From the NCBI RefSeq assembly GCF_928381405.1, contig NZ_CAKMSB010000004.1, forward strand, positions 124,001 through 188,000: a stretch of 64,000 bases of DNA, given 5' to 3'. The notes beneath the pieces are model-generated. The model worked only from the letters and a program-made list of their open reading frames with translations. It was not told the DNA's origin and searched no databases. A program made the translations under genes and the position numbers. Positions 35,831 to 44,736 of the stretch are shown here, in pieces; the stretch's first letter is position 1; each line of letters starts with the position of its first letter. The stretch comes from Rothia nasisuis (GTDB taxonomy: Bacteria > Actinomycetota > Actinomycetes > Actinomycetales > Micrococcaceae).

Positions 35831-35922
35831 ACTTTAATTCGGTGGCAAGTCTGACTTTAGTTCGGTGGCATCTTACACTTTAATTCGGTGGCACATCTGA
35901 CTTTAGTTCGGTGGCGAACACC
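35831..35922. repeat. Four tandem 23-bp repeats, possible IS end
   Basis: Four copies of a core ACTTTA(A/G)TTCGGTGGC start at 35831, 35854, 35877 and 35900, exactly 23 bp apart. The A and G variants alternate, giving a 46-bp higher-order unit. Read in reverse the unit starts TGCCACCGAATTAAAGT, which has the TG...CA ends and multiple internal repeats expected of IS21-type termini. No transposase is present, so this would be a remnant. Binding sites for a regulator are an alternative. Confidence 0.7.
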
Positions 35923-36084
35923 TTGAAGTGCCCCAAGCACGTCGGGGCGGAAGCCTCATCACCCCCAAGCTCATAAACATGCTGTGGCCTGTATAACATT
36001 TCAGGTGTAAAAATCCCGCATATCTATGCATTCACCCCTTAAGCTGAATCGGAAGCCCGCACCACGCGCCCACGAAAGGCCACC

Positions 36085-37734
36085 ATGACCCACCCCTCAC
36101 TTCCAGACCGTTCCGGTGAAACCACTGAGCCTCGCCGCAACGCCGGTTACGCCATTCTGGCAACCCTGCGCAACTACGGCATTGACACCGTCTTCGGCAT
36201 TCCCGGCACCCACAACCTTGAGTTCTACCGCCACCTTGAAGAGCTGGGCATCCACCCCGTCACCACCCGCCACGAGCAGGGTGCCTCCTACGGGGCGGAC
36301 GGCTGGTCCCTGACCCGCGGCCTACCCGGCGTCGTCATCACCACCTCAGGCCCCGGCCTGCTCAACTCCCTCTCGGGTGCCGCCACCGCCTACGCCGAGT
36401 CGCGCCCCATGATCATCCTCTCCCCCGGCCGCCCCGTGGGTCACGAATTCCGCGATATCGGCGCCCTGCACGAGACCAAGAACCCCACCGGTGCAGTCAA
36501 CTCCATCGTCGAGTTCTCCCGCCGCGTCAACTCGGCCGAAGAAGCCGTGGACATCATCCACAACGCCTTCCGCTCCTTCGCCCACAACCGTCCGCGCCCC
36601 ATCCACATTGAGGTGCCCCTCGACGTACTCGAACGCGAAGTCGAACTCGACCCCGCCATCTTGCAGGCCCGCCCCCTGGGCAAGCCCCAGCCCGCCCCGG
36701 CTGACGACGTGCGCGAGGCAGCCCGCATGCTAGCAGAGTCCAAGAAGCCCATCATCGTCGCAGGTGGCGGCTCCATTGGGGCAGCAGCTGACCTGCTCCG
36801 CCTGGCAGAAACCCTCGAAGCTCCCGTCATCACCTCGATTAACGGCAAGGGCGCCATCCCCGAAAAGCACCGACTCTCTCTGGGTGCCGACCTGCGCCTG
36901 AGCGCCGCCCACGCCTTCTGCCGTGAGGCTGACGTCATGCTGATTATCGGCTCCAAGATTGGTGAGGCTGAGCTCTGGGACGGCGATATCCGCCCCGCTG
37001 GCCCCGTCATTCGCATCGATATTACACGCGACCAGATGCTCACCAATATCACCCCCGATATTGAGTTGCCCGGCAACTCCAAGGCCGTTATTCCGCAGCT
37101 TCTGGACGCTCTGGCTGAGCTTGGCCTGATTCCCGGCTCTCGCGAGCCTCGCAACCTGCAGGAAATCTTTGATGCCCTCGACAATGAGGGGCGGGCTATT
37201 GCTCCTGAACTCGCTGACCTCAACGAGCGAATCATGGAGATTCTGCCCGACGACACCATCATCGCCGGCGACTCCTCGCAGGTCACCTACATGGGCACCA
37301 CCACCTTCTACCGAGCAGCCCGGCCCAATTCCCTGCTCTACATGGCAACCTACGCCACCCTGGGCTACGGCCTACCCGCCGCTATCGGTGCCAAGGTAGC
37401 TGCGCCCCAGCGTCCGGTGGTCTGCCTGCTCGGCGATGGCGCCCTCATGTTTGCCGTCCAGGAGCTGATGACCGCCGTGGAGCAGCAGCTTGACCTACCC
37501 ATCATCTGTGTGGAGAACGGCGGCTACGGTGAGATCCGCCAGAACGAACGCGACCGCGGCATCGCCCCCGTAGCCGTGGACCTGGTGCAGCCTGACTGGG
37601 TCAAGCTGGCCGAGGGCTTCGGCGCGACCGGGTTCTCAGCCACCCTGGATACCCTGGCCGAGACCGTGAGGCAGGCCCTGGGCACCCCCGGCCCCTCGGT
37701 GGTTCACCTGAAGATTGGTGAGACCCTGCGCTAG
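36085..37734 (+). CDS. ThDP-dependent 2-oxo acid decarboxylase (acetolactate-synthase-like, AruI-type candidate)
   Basis: A 549-residue three-domain ThDP enzyme. The cofactor-activating glutamate is Glu64 in TRHEQGASYGADG, and the ThDP-Mg motif is GDGALMFAVQEL...VENGGYGE. The sequence is not a typical IlvB, since no small-subunit gene is near and its length is short. NCBI-type annotations of such proteins include 5-guanidino-2-oxopentanoate decarboxylase, which fits the aminotransferase and ureohydrolase at 17-19 kb and the symporter at 29 kb. The ribosome-site leader CCACGAAAGGC is shared with the symporter. The exact substrate is inference. Confidence 0.85.
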   Translation: MTHPSLPDRSGETTEPRRNAGYAILATLRNYGIDTVFGIPGTHNLEFYRHLEELGIHPVTTRHEQGASYGADGWSLTRGLPGVVITTSGPGLLNSLSGAATAYAESRPMIILSPGRPVGHEFRDIGALHETKNPTGAVNSIVEFSRRVNSAEEAVDIIHNAFRSFAHNRPRPIHIEVPLDVLEREVELDPAILQARPLGKPQPAPADDVREAARMLAESKKPIIVAGGGSIGAAADLLRLAETLEAPVITSINGKGAIPEKHRLSLGADLRLSAAHAFCREADVMLIIGSKIGEAELWDGDIRPAGPVIRIDITRDQMLTNITPDIELPGNSKAVIPQLLDALAELGLIPGSREPRNLQEIFDALDNEGRAIAPELADLNERIMEILPDDTIIAGDSSQVTYMGTTTFYRAARPNSLLYMATYATLGYGLPAAIGAKVAAPQRPVVCLLGDGALMFAVQELMTAVEQQLDLPIICVENGGYGEIRQNERDRGIAPVAVDLVQPDWVKLAEGFGATGFSATLDTLAETVRQALGTPGPSVVHLKIGETLR

Positions 37735-37765
37735 ACTTCGGGGGCACAAAGGAATAAGGACGCTC

Positions 37766-37828
37766 AAGCCCACCTTTCATTCAAATGCCTGCAAAATTTA
37801 GACGAGCTTATGGATGAAAGGTGGGCTT
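37766..37828. terminator. Bidirectional inverted repeat between convergent genes
   Basis: AAGCCCACCTTTCAT (37766-37780) and ATGAAAGGTGGGCTT (37814-37828) are a perfect 15-bp inverted repeat with a 33-base loop. It lies between the ThDP decarboxylase and the importer ATPase, whose genes face each other, so it could stop both. The long loop and lack of a T tract weaken this reading. Confidence 0.5.
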
Positions 37829-37838
37829 ACACGGTATT

Positions 37839-38948
37839 TTAGAGGCCGACGTTATCACCGGTTACAGCATCGAAGAAGTGGATATTACCCTTCGGCGCTA
37901 TGTTCAACTGGTCAAACTGACGGATGGAAGAACGACCAGGCACACGTAAGATAACCTGAGCAGGGCGGTCAGCTGAGGGGCGAGCCAGGTGTACTGGAAC
38001 AGAACGTGGAATAGAGGCATATACGTATGCATCTGCGCCCAGTTCTTCCACCAGGTCAACATGCACGGGGATGCCCTCACCAGCACCAACTAGCTGCAGG
38101 TCTTCAGGGCGCACGCCAACAGAGACAGTGTCGCCAGTCAACTTGGCCCGAGCTGAATCCGGCAAAGGGATAACGGTATCACCCATCTTGGCACCTGCAA
38201 GGTCCACAGTGCAACGGAAGAGGTTCATGGAGGGAGAACCGATGAAACCTGCAACAAATTCGTTGGCTGGCTTATCGTAGAGAGCTGAAGGAGTATCTAC
38301 CTGCTGCAAAACTCCGTCCTTGAGCACGGCGACACGATCGCCCATGGTCATCGCCTCAGTCTGATCATGGGTGACATAAACCGTGGTGACGCCAAGCTGT
38401 CGAGTTAGTTCAGAAATCTGGGTTCGGGTTTGCACTCGCAGTTTGGCGTCTAGGTTGGAAAGCGGTTCGTCCATGAGGAAGGCCCGTGGCGAGCGAACGA
38501 TAGCGCGACCCATGGCAACGCGCTGCCTCTGGCCACCAGAAAGGGCCTTAGGCTTGCGGTCCAAATACTCGGTGAGGTCAAGCAATTTGGCTGCTTCTTC
38601 AACGCGCTGGTTGCGCTTATCCTTGGGGTACTTGGCAACCTTAAGGGAGAAAGCAATATTCTCGCGTACGGTCATGTGAGGGTAAAGCGCGTAGTTCTGA
38701 AAGACCATAGCGATATCACGGTCCTTAGGTGCAACGTTAGTAACGTCTTTCCCACCAATAGTAATAGTTCCGCTAGTGACGTCCTCTAGACCCGCAATCA
38801 TGCGGAGGGTAGTGGATTTACCACAACCGGAGGGGCCAACAAGAACAAGGAACTCACCTTCCTTGATATCAAGGTTGACTTTAGACACTGAGGGGCGTTC
38901 TGCCCCAGGGTACTGCAGAGTGACGTTTTCAAGGGTTACGCCTGACAT
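37839..38948 (-). CDS. Sugar ABC transporter ATP-binding protein, MsmK/UgpC type
   Basis: A 369-residue ATPase of the CUT1 importer class. Walker A is GPSGCGKST, the signature LSGGQRQRVAMGRA, and Walker B FLMDEPLSNLDAKLR. The C-terminal regulatory OB-fold domain is present, as in MalK. It is the last gene of the alpha-galactoside operon. Many Gram-positives share one such ATPase among several importers, so this one could also serve others. Confidence 0.92.
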   Translation of the reverse strand: MSGVTLENVTLQYPGAERPSVSKVNLDIKEGEFLVLVGPSGCGKSTTLRMIAGLEDVTSGTITIGGKDVTNVAPKDRDIAMVFQNYALYPHMTVRENIAFSLKVAKYPKDKRNQRVEEAAKLLDLTEYLDRKPKALSGGQRQRVAMGRAIVRSPRAFLMDEPLSNLDAKLRVQTRTQISELTRQLGVTTVYVTHDQTEAMTMGDRVAVLKDGVLQQVDTPSALYDKPANEFVAGFIGSPSMNLFRCTVDLAGAKMGDTVIPLPDSARAKLTGDTVSVGVRPEDLQLVGAGEGIPVHVDLVEELGADAYVYASIPRSVPVHLARPSADRPAQVILRVPGRSSIRQFDQLNIAPKGNIHFFDAVTGDNVGL

Positions 38949-38984
38949 GAGTGGCGTCCTTTCTTCAAAAGTTTTTAGGGCAGC

Positions 38985-40367
38985 TTACTTGCTGGAGTTT
39001 TCAAACATGTTATTGATAGAACTATTCAGTTCTTCTAGCTCAGGGGCAGCAGGCTTACGGTTAGCGTAAATATCTTCGAAAGCTACAACAGAGAGAGCTG
39101 AGATATCAGCGCCGAAACTGGTAATGGGGAAGAAGAAAACTTCTTGTTTCTCCACGGGTTCTGTAAAAGCCCAGGTATCAATACCCATTTCACTGTAGGT
39201 CCGGGCCGCTATTTCAGTGGCCTCGGTACGAGAGGGGAAGACTACGCCTTCTCCACCAATATGATTCTGACATTCAGCAGTTGCCATAAAAGCTACCCAC
39301 TCGGCCGCGTCTTCAGGGTTGTCCGCATTTTTACTGATAGAGTCGGCCAGGCCGTTCATCATGGTCATATTGAGACCGGTATCAGTGTTAGTGGGGAATT
39401 TAGCGGTCCCTACCTCAAAATCTGCCTTGGCATAGGTTGAAATCATCCAGGCACCGTTGAAAGTAATAGCCGCAGCACCAGAAGTCAGCTGAGGAGCGGC
39501 TCCATCGGCTTGACTGAAGACACCGTAGGCAGGCATGTAGCCCTTGTCGACCAGACCGAAATACCATTCTAAGGTTTCTGCCAAGGCAGGGTCATCAAAT
39601 TTGTATTGATTCCCCCAGGTAGGGCTATTGGTAGCTTCCCATCCATTTGCAGCTGCAAAACCAGACCACTGCCCCTGTCCGAAGGTTGAACCACCAGACT
39701 CAGAGATACCTAAGCCGTAGACAGCGACATTGTTCTTATCGAAGCCAGGTTCATCGCCACGCACACCATTTTTATCAATAGTCAGATGGGCGACAATTTG
39801 CTCGAAGGTTCCACCATCCATGGTGTTAAAGTCCCAGCTAGCTAGGTCTTCTTCGGTGTAGCCTGCATCGCGGACCATATCTTTGTTATAGAAAGCTGCG
39901 ATAGTGTCCCAGTCCTTAGGCATGCCGTAGAGGTTTCCGTCAGGGCCGGTCCAGATATCAGTTAGACCTCCTTGAAAGACTGAAGTATCAACGTTCTTGG
40001 TAGCTTCAAGCTCGTTGAGGGGCATAATGACTTCAAGATCAACGTATTGAGGGTACTTCGCAACATGGTCAGTAAAAACGTCCGGTCCCTGGTCTGCTAT
40101 GAAACCCGCGGTCAGCTTCTGCCAGTAGTCATCCCAGCCGTACTGGGTGATAGCAACTTTTTTCCCGGTTTTCTCTTCGAAGAGATTAGCGCACTGTTGG
40201 TAGCCGGGTAGCTGGCCTGTGTCCCAGAGCCAGTAGTCGATAGTTCCGGCGTTGTTACCTTCGGCCTCTGAGGATGACCCCGTGAGGGCGCAACTGCTGA
40301 AAGTAAGTACAGCTACTGCCGAGAGAGCAGCCGTACGACGGATTTTTTTACCGATTGATGTAGACAC
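38985..40367 (-). CDS. Sugar ABC transporter substrate-binding lipoprotein
   Basis: A 460-residue extracellular binding protein of family 1. A signal peptide (residues 1-25, KKIRRTAALSAVAVLTFSS) ends at the lipobox Cys26, so it is membrane-anchored. The rest has the typical two-lobe pattern (TIDYWLWDTGQLPGYQ, DVFTDHVAKYPQY, ITFNGAWMIS). The GTG start is chosen because AAGGAG precedes it by 6 nt, overlapping the stop region of the upstream permease gene. With the GH36 enzyme in the operon, raffinose, melibiose or stachyose are the likely ligands. Confidence 0.9.
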   Translation of the reverse strand: MSTSIGKKIRRTAALSAVAVLTFSSCALTGSSSEAEGNNAGTIDYWLWDTGQLPGYQQCANLFEEKTGKKVAITQYGWDDYWQKLTAGFIADQGPDVFTDHVAKYPQYVDLEVIMPLNELEATKNVDTSVFQGGLTDIWTGPDGNLYGMPKDWDTIAAFYNKDMVRDAGYTEEDLASWDFNTMDGGTFEQIVAHLTIDKNGVRGDEPGFDKNNVAVYGLGISESGGSTFGQGQWSGFAAANGWEATNSPTWGNQYKFDDPALAETLEWYFGLVDKGYMPAYGVFSQADGAAPQLTSGAAAITFNGAWMISTYAKADFEVGTAKFPTNTDTGLNMTMMNGLADSISKNADNPEDAAEWVAFMATAECQNHIGGEGVVFPSRTEATEIAARTYSEMGIDTWAFTEPVEKQEVFFFPITSFGADISALSVVAFEDIYANRKPAAPELEELNSSINNMFENSSK

Positions 40368-40377
40368 GGTGGGCTCC

Positions 40378-41307
40378 TTACTTGAGACCGTTGAAGCCGA
40401 TGGAGTTGACAATTCGCTTGGCAAAGAACATGAACAGAATAATCATGGGAAGAGCAGCGATAAGAGTTGCTGCCATCAGACCAGCCCAGTCTGTACCCAG
40501 CTGGGGCGACTGAGCACGGAATACACCTAGAGCTACGGTAAGTACTCGCGATTCATCGGTGTAGGAAACCATCAGGGGCCACAGATAGTCATTCCAAGCA
40601 GCAATGTAGGTGAGGATACCTAGCGTGGCCATGGGAGCTGTAGCCATAGGCAGGATGACTTTGAAGAAGATACCGATTCGGGAGATACCATCAAGCAGGG
40701 CAGCTTCTTCAATTTCACGGGGAATATTCATAAAAAACTGACGCAGGAAGAAAACCGCAAAGGGGGTCATAAACATGGTGGGTAGGGATATACCCAGCAA
40801 GGAATCTATGAGCCCCAGCTCCTTGATGAGGACGAAGTTAGGGAGCAGGGTAAAGATTGAGGGAACCATCAGTCCGAGCAGAAAAGCAGCGTAGATGAAA
40901 TCTCTGCCACGGAATTTGAGACGGGCAAAGGCATAAGCAGCCATAGCTGAAAAGAACAGCTGTCCTGCCGTGACCAGTGTAGCTACAACAACGGAGTTGA
41001 AGATGTAGCGCCAAAAGTTCATATCGGTAACGGCGCCCCCTTCTGCAACCGCTTCTTCGGGGGTCTGTAGGCCAAATACTCGCTCAAAACCACCGGTAGA
41101 GAACTCAGCAGGTAGCAAAGAACCAGGATTCTCATAGAGGGCGGTGTTGGTAGAAAGAGCAGTGCGAAGCACCCAGTAGAAGGGCAAGAGGGTAATAATC
41201 ATGATTAGAATCATGAAGGCCCAAGCCAGAATCTTGCCGAGGGGGGACTTTTTCTTGAAGTCCTTCTCTACAGCACGAGGAGTGGTATCGATGGTTGAGG
41301 TAGTCAT
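40378..41307 (-). CDS. Sugar ABC transporter permease, MalG type
   Basis: A 309-residue inner-membrane component with six helices. The EAA loop for contact with the ATPase is EIEEAALLDGISRIGIFFKVILPMA (residues ~205-230). The N-terminus is cytoplasmic and lysine-rich. Its stop lies 10 bases before the binding-protein GTG. It is partner to the MalF-type permease. Confidence 0.92.
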   Translation of the reverse strand: MTTSTIDTTPRAVEKDFKKKSPLGKILAWAFMILIMIITLLPFYWVLRTALSTNTALYENPGSLLPAEFSTGGFERVFGLQTPEEAVAEGGAVTDMNFWRYIFNSVVVATLVTAGQLFFSAMAAYAFARLKFRGRDFIYAAFLLGLMVPSIFTLLPNFVLIKELGLIDSLLGISLPTMFMTPFAVFFLRQFFMNIPREIEEAALLDGISRIGIFFKVILPMATAPMATLGILTYIAAWNDYLWPLMVSYTDESRVLTVALGVFRAQSPQLGTDWAGLMAATLIAALPMIILFMFFAKRIVNSIGFNGLK

Positions 41308-41319
41308 GAGTGTATTCTC

Positions 41320-42225
41320 CTAGTCCAGATCCGTGTCGTTGGCGCGGGTTACCTTGAACTGGATGAAGGTAATGATGGCAAGCACTATGAGGAGCGCTAC
41401 AGACATCGCGGAGGCGTAGCCGAACTGGAATCGGCCAAAAGCCATGTCGTAGATGTACATCTGCAAGACGTTGGTTGCGTTCGCAGGGCCGCCGCCTGTG
41501 GTGACCGAGACGGTGTCGAAGACCTGGAAAGAGCCAATAACAGTCATGATAAGAACCAAGGCTAAAATCGGCCGAAGTAGGGGCATAGTAATAGAGAAAA
41601 AGATACGAGTTTCGCTAGCTCCATCCATACGGGCCGCCTCATATACCGAGTTGGGGAGGGTCTGCAAACCGGCAAAGATGAGGAGGGCCGTGTAGCCCAT
41701 ATGACGCCACACGTTAATCATGGCAATAGTTGGAATTGCCCAGTTGGGGTCGGTCAGAAACCCGATACGGCCAATGCCAATCCATTCAAGAATCTGGTTA
41801 GCAATACCGAACTGACCATCTAGAATCCAGAGCCAGATGACTGCCGCGACCACATTAGACACCAGGTAGGGTGAGAGCACAACCGAACGGACAAAGGTTG
41901 ACTGAGTCAGCCGATGCATCAGAACAGCAATTAGCAGAGCCACAATGGTTTGGATACCGATGTTAAGCACTACATACCAGATGGTGACCCGCAGGGCGTT
42001 CCAGAAGATGGGATCACCAAACATACGAGCGTAGTTGTCAAAACCGATAAAAGTGGCGGGTGTGAGCAGGTTGTATTCGGTAAAGCTCAACCAGATTCCT
42101 CTTACGGTAGGCCATAGAAAGAAGACTACGTAGCCTAGACCGGCGGGAAAGAGGAAAAGCCATGGGAGCCAGGGCTGCTGGGTTCTGGAGGAAGATTTTG
42201 TTCTTCCAGTGACCTGTGTACTCAT
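41320..42225 (-). CDS. Sugar ABC transporter permease, MalF type
   Basis: A 301-residue permease with six predicted helices and the EAA loop VYEAARMDGASETRIFFSITMPLLRP (residues ~192-217). The N-terminus LFLFPAGLGYVVFFLWPTVRG is typical of CUT1 permeases. It comes 60 bp after the alpha-galactosidase gene in the same leftward operon. Confidence 0.92.
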   Translation of the reverse strand: MSTQVTGRTKSSSRTQQPWLPWLFLFPAGLGYVVFFLWPTVRGIWLSFTEYNLLTPATFIGFDNYARMFGDPIFWNALRVTIWYVVLNIGIQTIVALLIAVLMHRLTQSTFVRSVVLSPYLVSNVVAAVIWLWILDGQFGIANQILEWIGIGRIGFLTDPNWAIPTIAMINVWRHMGYTALLIFAGLQTLPNSVYEAARMDGASETRIFFSITMPLLRPILALVLIMTVIGSFQVFDTVSVTTGGGPANATNVLQMYIYDMAFGRFQFGYASAMSVALLIVLAIITFIQFKVTRANDTDLD

Positions 42226-42284
42226 ATTGACCTCTGGGGTGCTAGCGGATTCACGGGGCGTGAATTCTCATGGATAGAAGGGGT

Positions 42285-44492
42285 TTAGACGGCTTCGAAG
42301 TGCAAAAGTCGGACTGACTCAGGCCACTGGGCGGGAAGATAAAAACCTGCACGTTCGATCATGGCGCCGGTCATTTCTACAGGTTGTTCACCAGGCCACC
42401 AGGGAGCTGCAAAGTAGTTGCCACGAGGAGCATCTGGCGTGACATCCTGAACCCGATAGCGACGCTTGGGGTCTAGACCACGGATACGGAAAGTGCCAAC
42501 GGGATCGACATCTGATAGAGCTAAGGCTGTAATGGAGAAGAGAGCCTCACCTTGGTCAGCTGAGACGACACCTTGAACATAGACAGATGGGTCGGTTTGA
42601 TCCATGCGTATGAGGTTACCGGTGTGAATGAGAGGGCGATGCTTCTTGTGGAAATTCACCCAAGAAGCAAGATCTTCGAGCTCTTCATCGGTAGCAGTAG
42701 CTAAGTCCCACTCGATGCCAAGATGCCCCCAAATAGCGGTGGCAGCGCGGAAGTGCAGGGTGTGGTAACGACCGGTAGTGTGGGAGCTCCCTGAAGCTAT
42801 ATGGGATCCCATCATCTCAGCGGGCACCAGCTGCTGGGTCCAGGTGTGCATCTGCTGGCGCTCAAGAGGGTCAATGCAGTCAGATGTCCAGACACGGTCG
42901 GTTCGCTGCAGGACTTCTAGATCAATGCGGGCGCCGCCAGAAGAGCAAGATTCGATTTCCAGTCCGGGGAAGGTCATCTTCAGTTCGTCCATGAGACGGT
43001 AGGCCGCTAGGGTTTGCTCATGGACTGCGGGTGACCCGGTGACGGAGTTGGACGCTTCGAGCAAATCACGGTTATGGTCCCACTTGATGTACTTGATGCC
43101 AGGATATTCGGTGAGAGTGGCAACCATCTGGTCGCGTACGTGGGTGTAGGCTTCGGGGATGGTCAGGTTCATGACCTGCTGGGTACGGGAGGCATGGGGA
43201 AGTCTGCCGGGTACTTGCAAAGTCCACTCAGGGTGAGCGCGTGCAACGTCAGAGTCTGGGTTGACCATTTCGGGTTCAAACCAGAGACCAAATTCCATGC
43301 CCAGACTAGTGACGTAATCAATGAGCGGAGAAAGCCCATCAGGCCAGGCGTCCGCTGAGACAACCCAGTCCCCCAGACCTGATGTATCGTCGCGGCGAGA
43401 GCCAAACCAGCCGTCGTCCAACACATAGCGTTCGATGCCAAGGGCAGCGGCGCGGTCGGCAAGGTCTTTGAGACGAGGCAAATCGTGGTCAAAGTAGACT
43501 GCCTCCCAGACATTGATGGTAACAGGGCGAGGACGAACTGGGTGCTGTGGCCGGGAGCGCATCCAAGAGCGGACTCGACCAGCCTGCTCGTCCTGCCCTT
43601 GGCCGTAGGCTCCGTAAACCCAGACTCCGGCATAGGATTCGTTTGGGGCTAAGTTTATTTCTCCAGGGAGGAGTAGCTCTGAACCCCCGAGGAACTGTTG
43701 GCCTGAGAAGGAGCGTTCTGCCCAGGTGCGATGCCCACCGGAAAAAGCGGTGTGGATGCCCCAAACCTCTCCCTTTTCAAAGCCAAAGCCGGGCTCGCCA
43801 GCAGTAAGCATGAAAGCAGCATCTGCGCCGGTACGTCCCTTGCGTCCTTCGCGAAGGTGGGTTCCAACATTGAAAGCGGTACGCTGGGGGGCGCGCTCCT
43901 TGGACCAGTGACCGCGAAAGTCCTGTAGTTCCCGTGCAGTAGAAGGCACGGGTAAAACAATTCCGAGTTCACGGACATTGTAAATCTCAGCTCCTGTGTT
44001 TGTCAGGGTGGCGCGAGCACGCAACAGGCCGCTGGAAAGAAGCTCAACCTCGAGAACGACTGTTAGGTTGGCAAAAGTATCAGTGGCAGTAATAGACAGG
44101 GCAGCTGCACCGGTTTCAATCAGAGATCCACACCGCCGGAGGGGCTGATCAGTTAGAACGGTGAGCTGCTGAGTGATAAATTTCGGCGACCAATCAACAC
44201 CGTCTGCGCGGGAACCCTCCAGGCCAGTTCGTCCGTACCAGCCAGGCTCATGGGTAGCTAGAAGGTTGACGCGGACGGGTTCGTCCTGGTTATTAACAGA
44301 GAAAGGCTCAGATTTACCCAAGATAAGGAGGGAGGCATCCGATTCGGTAAGTTCACCCAGGTCCTGCCCCCAGTGGGCTATAGCAGGAAGCAGACCACTG
44401 TTGAGGTCAAGGAGAACTGACACTCCCTGCACGCGCAGGTGTACAGCACTGTTTATTTCAGCACCTAGTTCAAAGATTTGAGCGTCCTGCAT
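42285..44492 (-). CDS. Alpha-galactosidase, GH36
   Basis: A 735-residue enzyme that removes alpha-1,6-linked galactose from raffinose-family sugars or melibiose. The nucleophile is Asp472 in KYIKWDHNRDL and the acid/base Asp538 in WTSDCIDP; the substrate-binding SCSSGGARID lies between them, and DDGWFGSR is upstream. Domains in order: N-terminal beta-sandwich, TIM barrel, C-terminal beta domain. No signal peptide, so the ABC importer brings in the substrate intact. The ATG at 44492 is preferred because AGGAGGG precedes it by 10-12 nt. Confidence 0.94.
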   Translation of the reverse strand: MQDAQIFELGAEINSAVHLRVQGVSVLLDLNSGLLPAIAHWGQDLGELTESDASLLILGKSEPFSVNNQDEPVRVNLLATHEPGWYGRTGLEGSRADGVDWSPKFITQQLTVLTDQPLRRCGSLIETGAAALSITATDTFANLTVVLEVELLSSGLLRARATLTNTGAEIYNVRELGIVLPVPSTARELQDFRGHWSKERAPQRTAFNVGTHLREGRKGRTGADAAFMLTAGEPGFGFEKGEVWGIHTAFSGGHRTWAERSFSGQQFLGGSELLLPGEINLAPNESYAGVWVYGAYGQGQDEQAGRVRSWMRSRPQHPVRPRPVTINVWEAVYFDHDLPRLKDLADRAAALGIERYVLDDGWFGSRRDDTSGLGDWVVSADAWPDGLSPLIDYVTSLGMEFGLWFEPEMVNPDSDVARAHPEWTLQVPGRLPHASRTQQVMNLTIPEAYTHVRDQMVATLTEYPGIKYIKWDHNRDLLEASNSVTGSPAVHEQTLAAYRLMDELKMTFPGLEIESCSSGGARIDLEVLQRTDRVWTSDCIDPLERQQMHTWTQQLVPAEMMGSHIASGSSHTTGRYHTLHFRAATAIWGHLGIEWDLATATDEELEDLASWVNFHKKHRPLIHTGNLIRMDQTDPSVYVQGVVSADQGEALFSITALALSDVDPVGTFRIRGLDPKRRYRVQDVTPDAPRGNYFAAPWWPGEQPVEMTGAMIERAGFYLPAQWPESVRLLHFEAV

Positions 44493-44533
44493 GAGGTGAC
44501 ACCCTCCTAGATTCATAAGAAGAAGCTATAGAT

Positions 44534-44667
44534 GTTTATTATTGTTCGTTTGAACATTAAAGGTAGTGTAACACAGACCATACTAAGGTGGTCAATCCTT
44601 GTAAATAATGAAAATAAACTTCTCACCCACAACACCATGACACCCAAATGTTAAATTATGTTCGTTT
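44534..44667. promoter_or_regulatory. Divergent alpha-galactosidase/deoR-2 control region
   Basis: GTTCGTTTGAAC (44544-44555) is a GTTC-N4-GAAC inverted repeat, and GTTCGTTT recurs at 44660-44667. GTTTATTATTGTTC (44534-44547) is, in reverse, a 12-of-14 match to a motif in the lacZ-1 control region. These are candidate sites for the DeoR protein encoded just downstream. Confidence 0.6.
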
Positions 44668-44736
44668 TATGCCATACTGTTGTTGAGGGTGACAGTCCAG
44701 CAGGTACCCCGTCTGCACAGCCCGGGAAGGAATACT

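Noticed and set aside
35831-35922. CRISPR array
   Set aside because: The units are contiguous with no 25-40 bp unique spacers, and no cas genes are near.
36441-37286. 281-codon open frame antisense to the ThDP decarboxylase
   Set aside because: Ser/Arg-rich composition typical of the complement of a GC-rich gene; the plus strand has all ThDP motifs.
36085-37734. Ordinary acetolactate synthase (ilvB)
   Set aside because: No regulatory-subunit gene follows, branched-chain genes are absent, and the context favours a catabolic decarboxylase.
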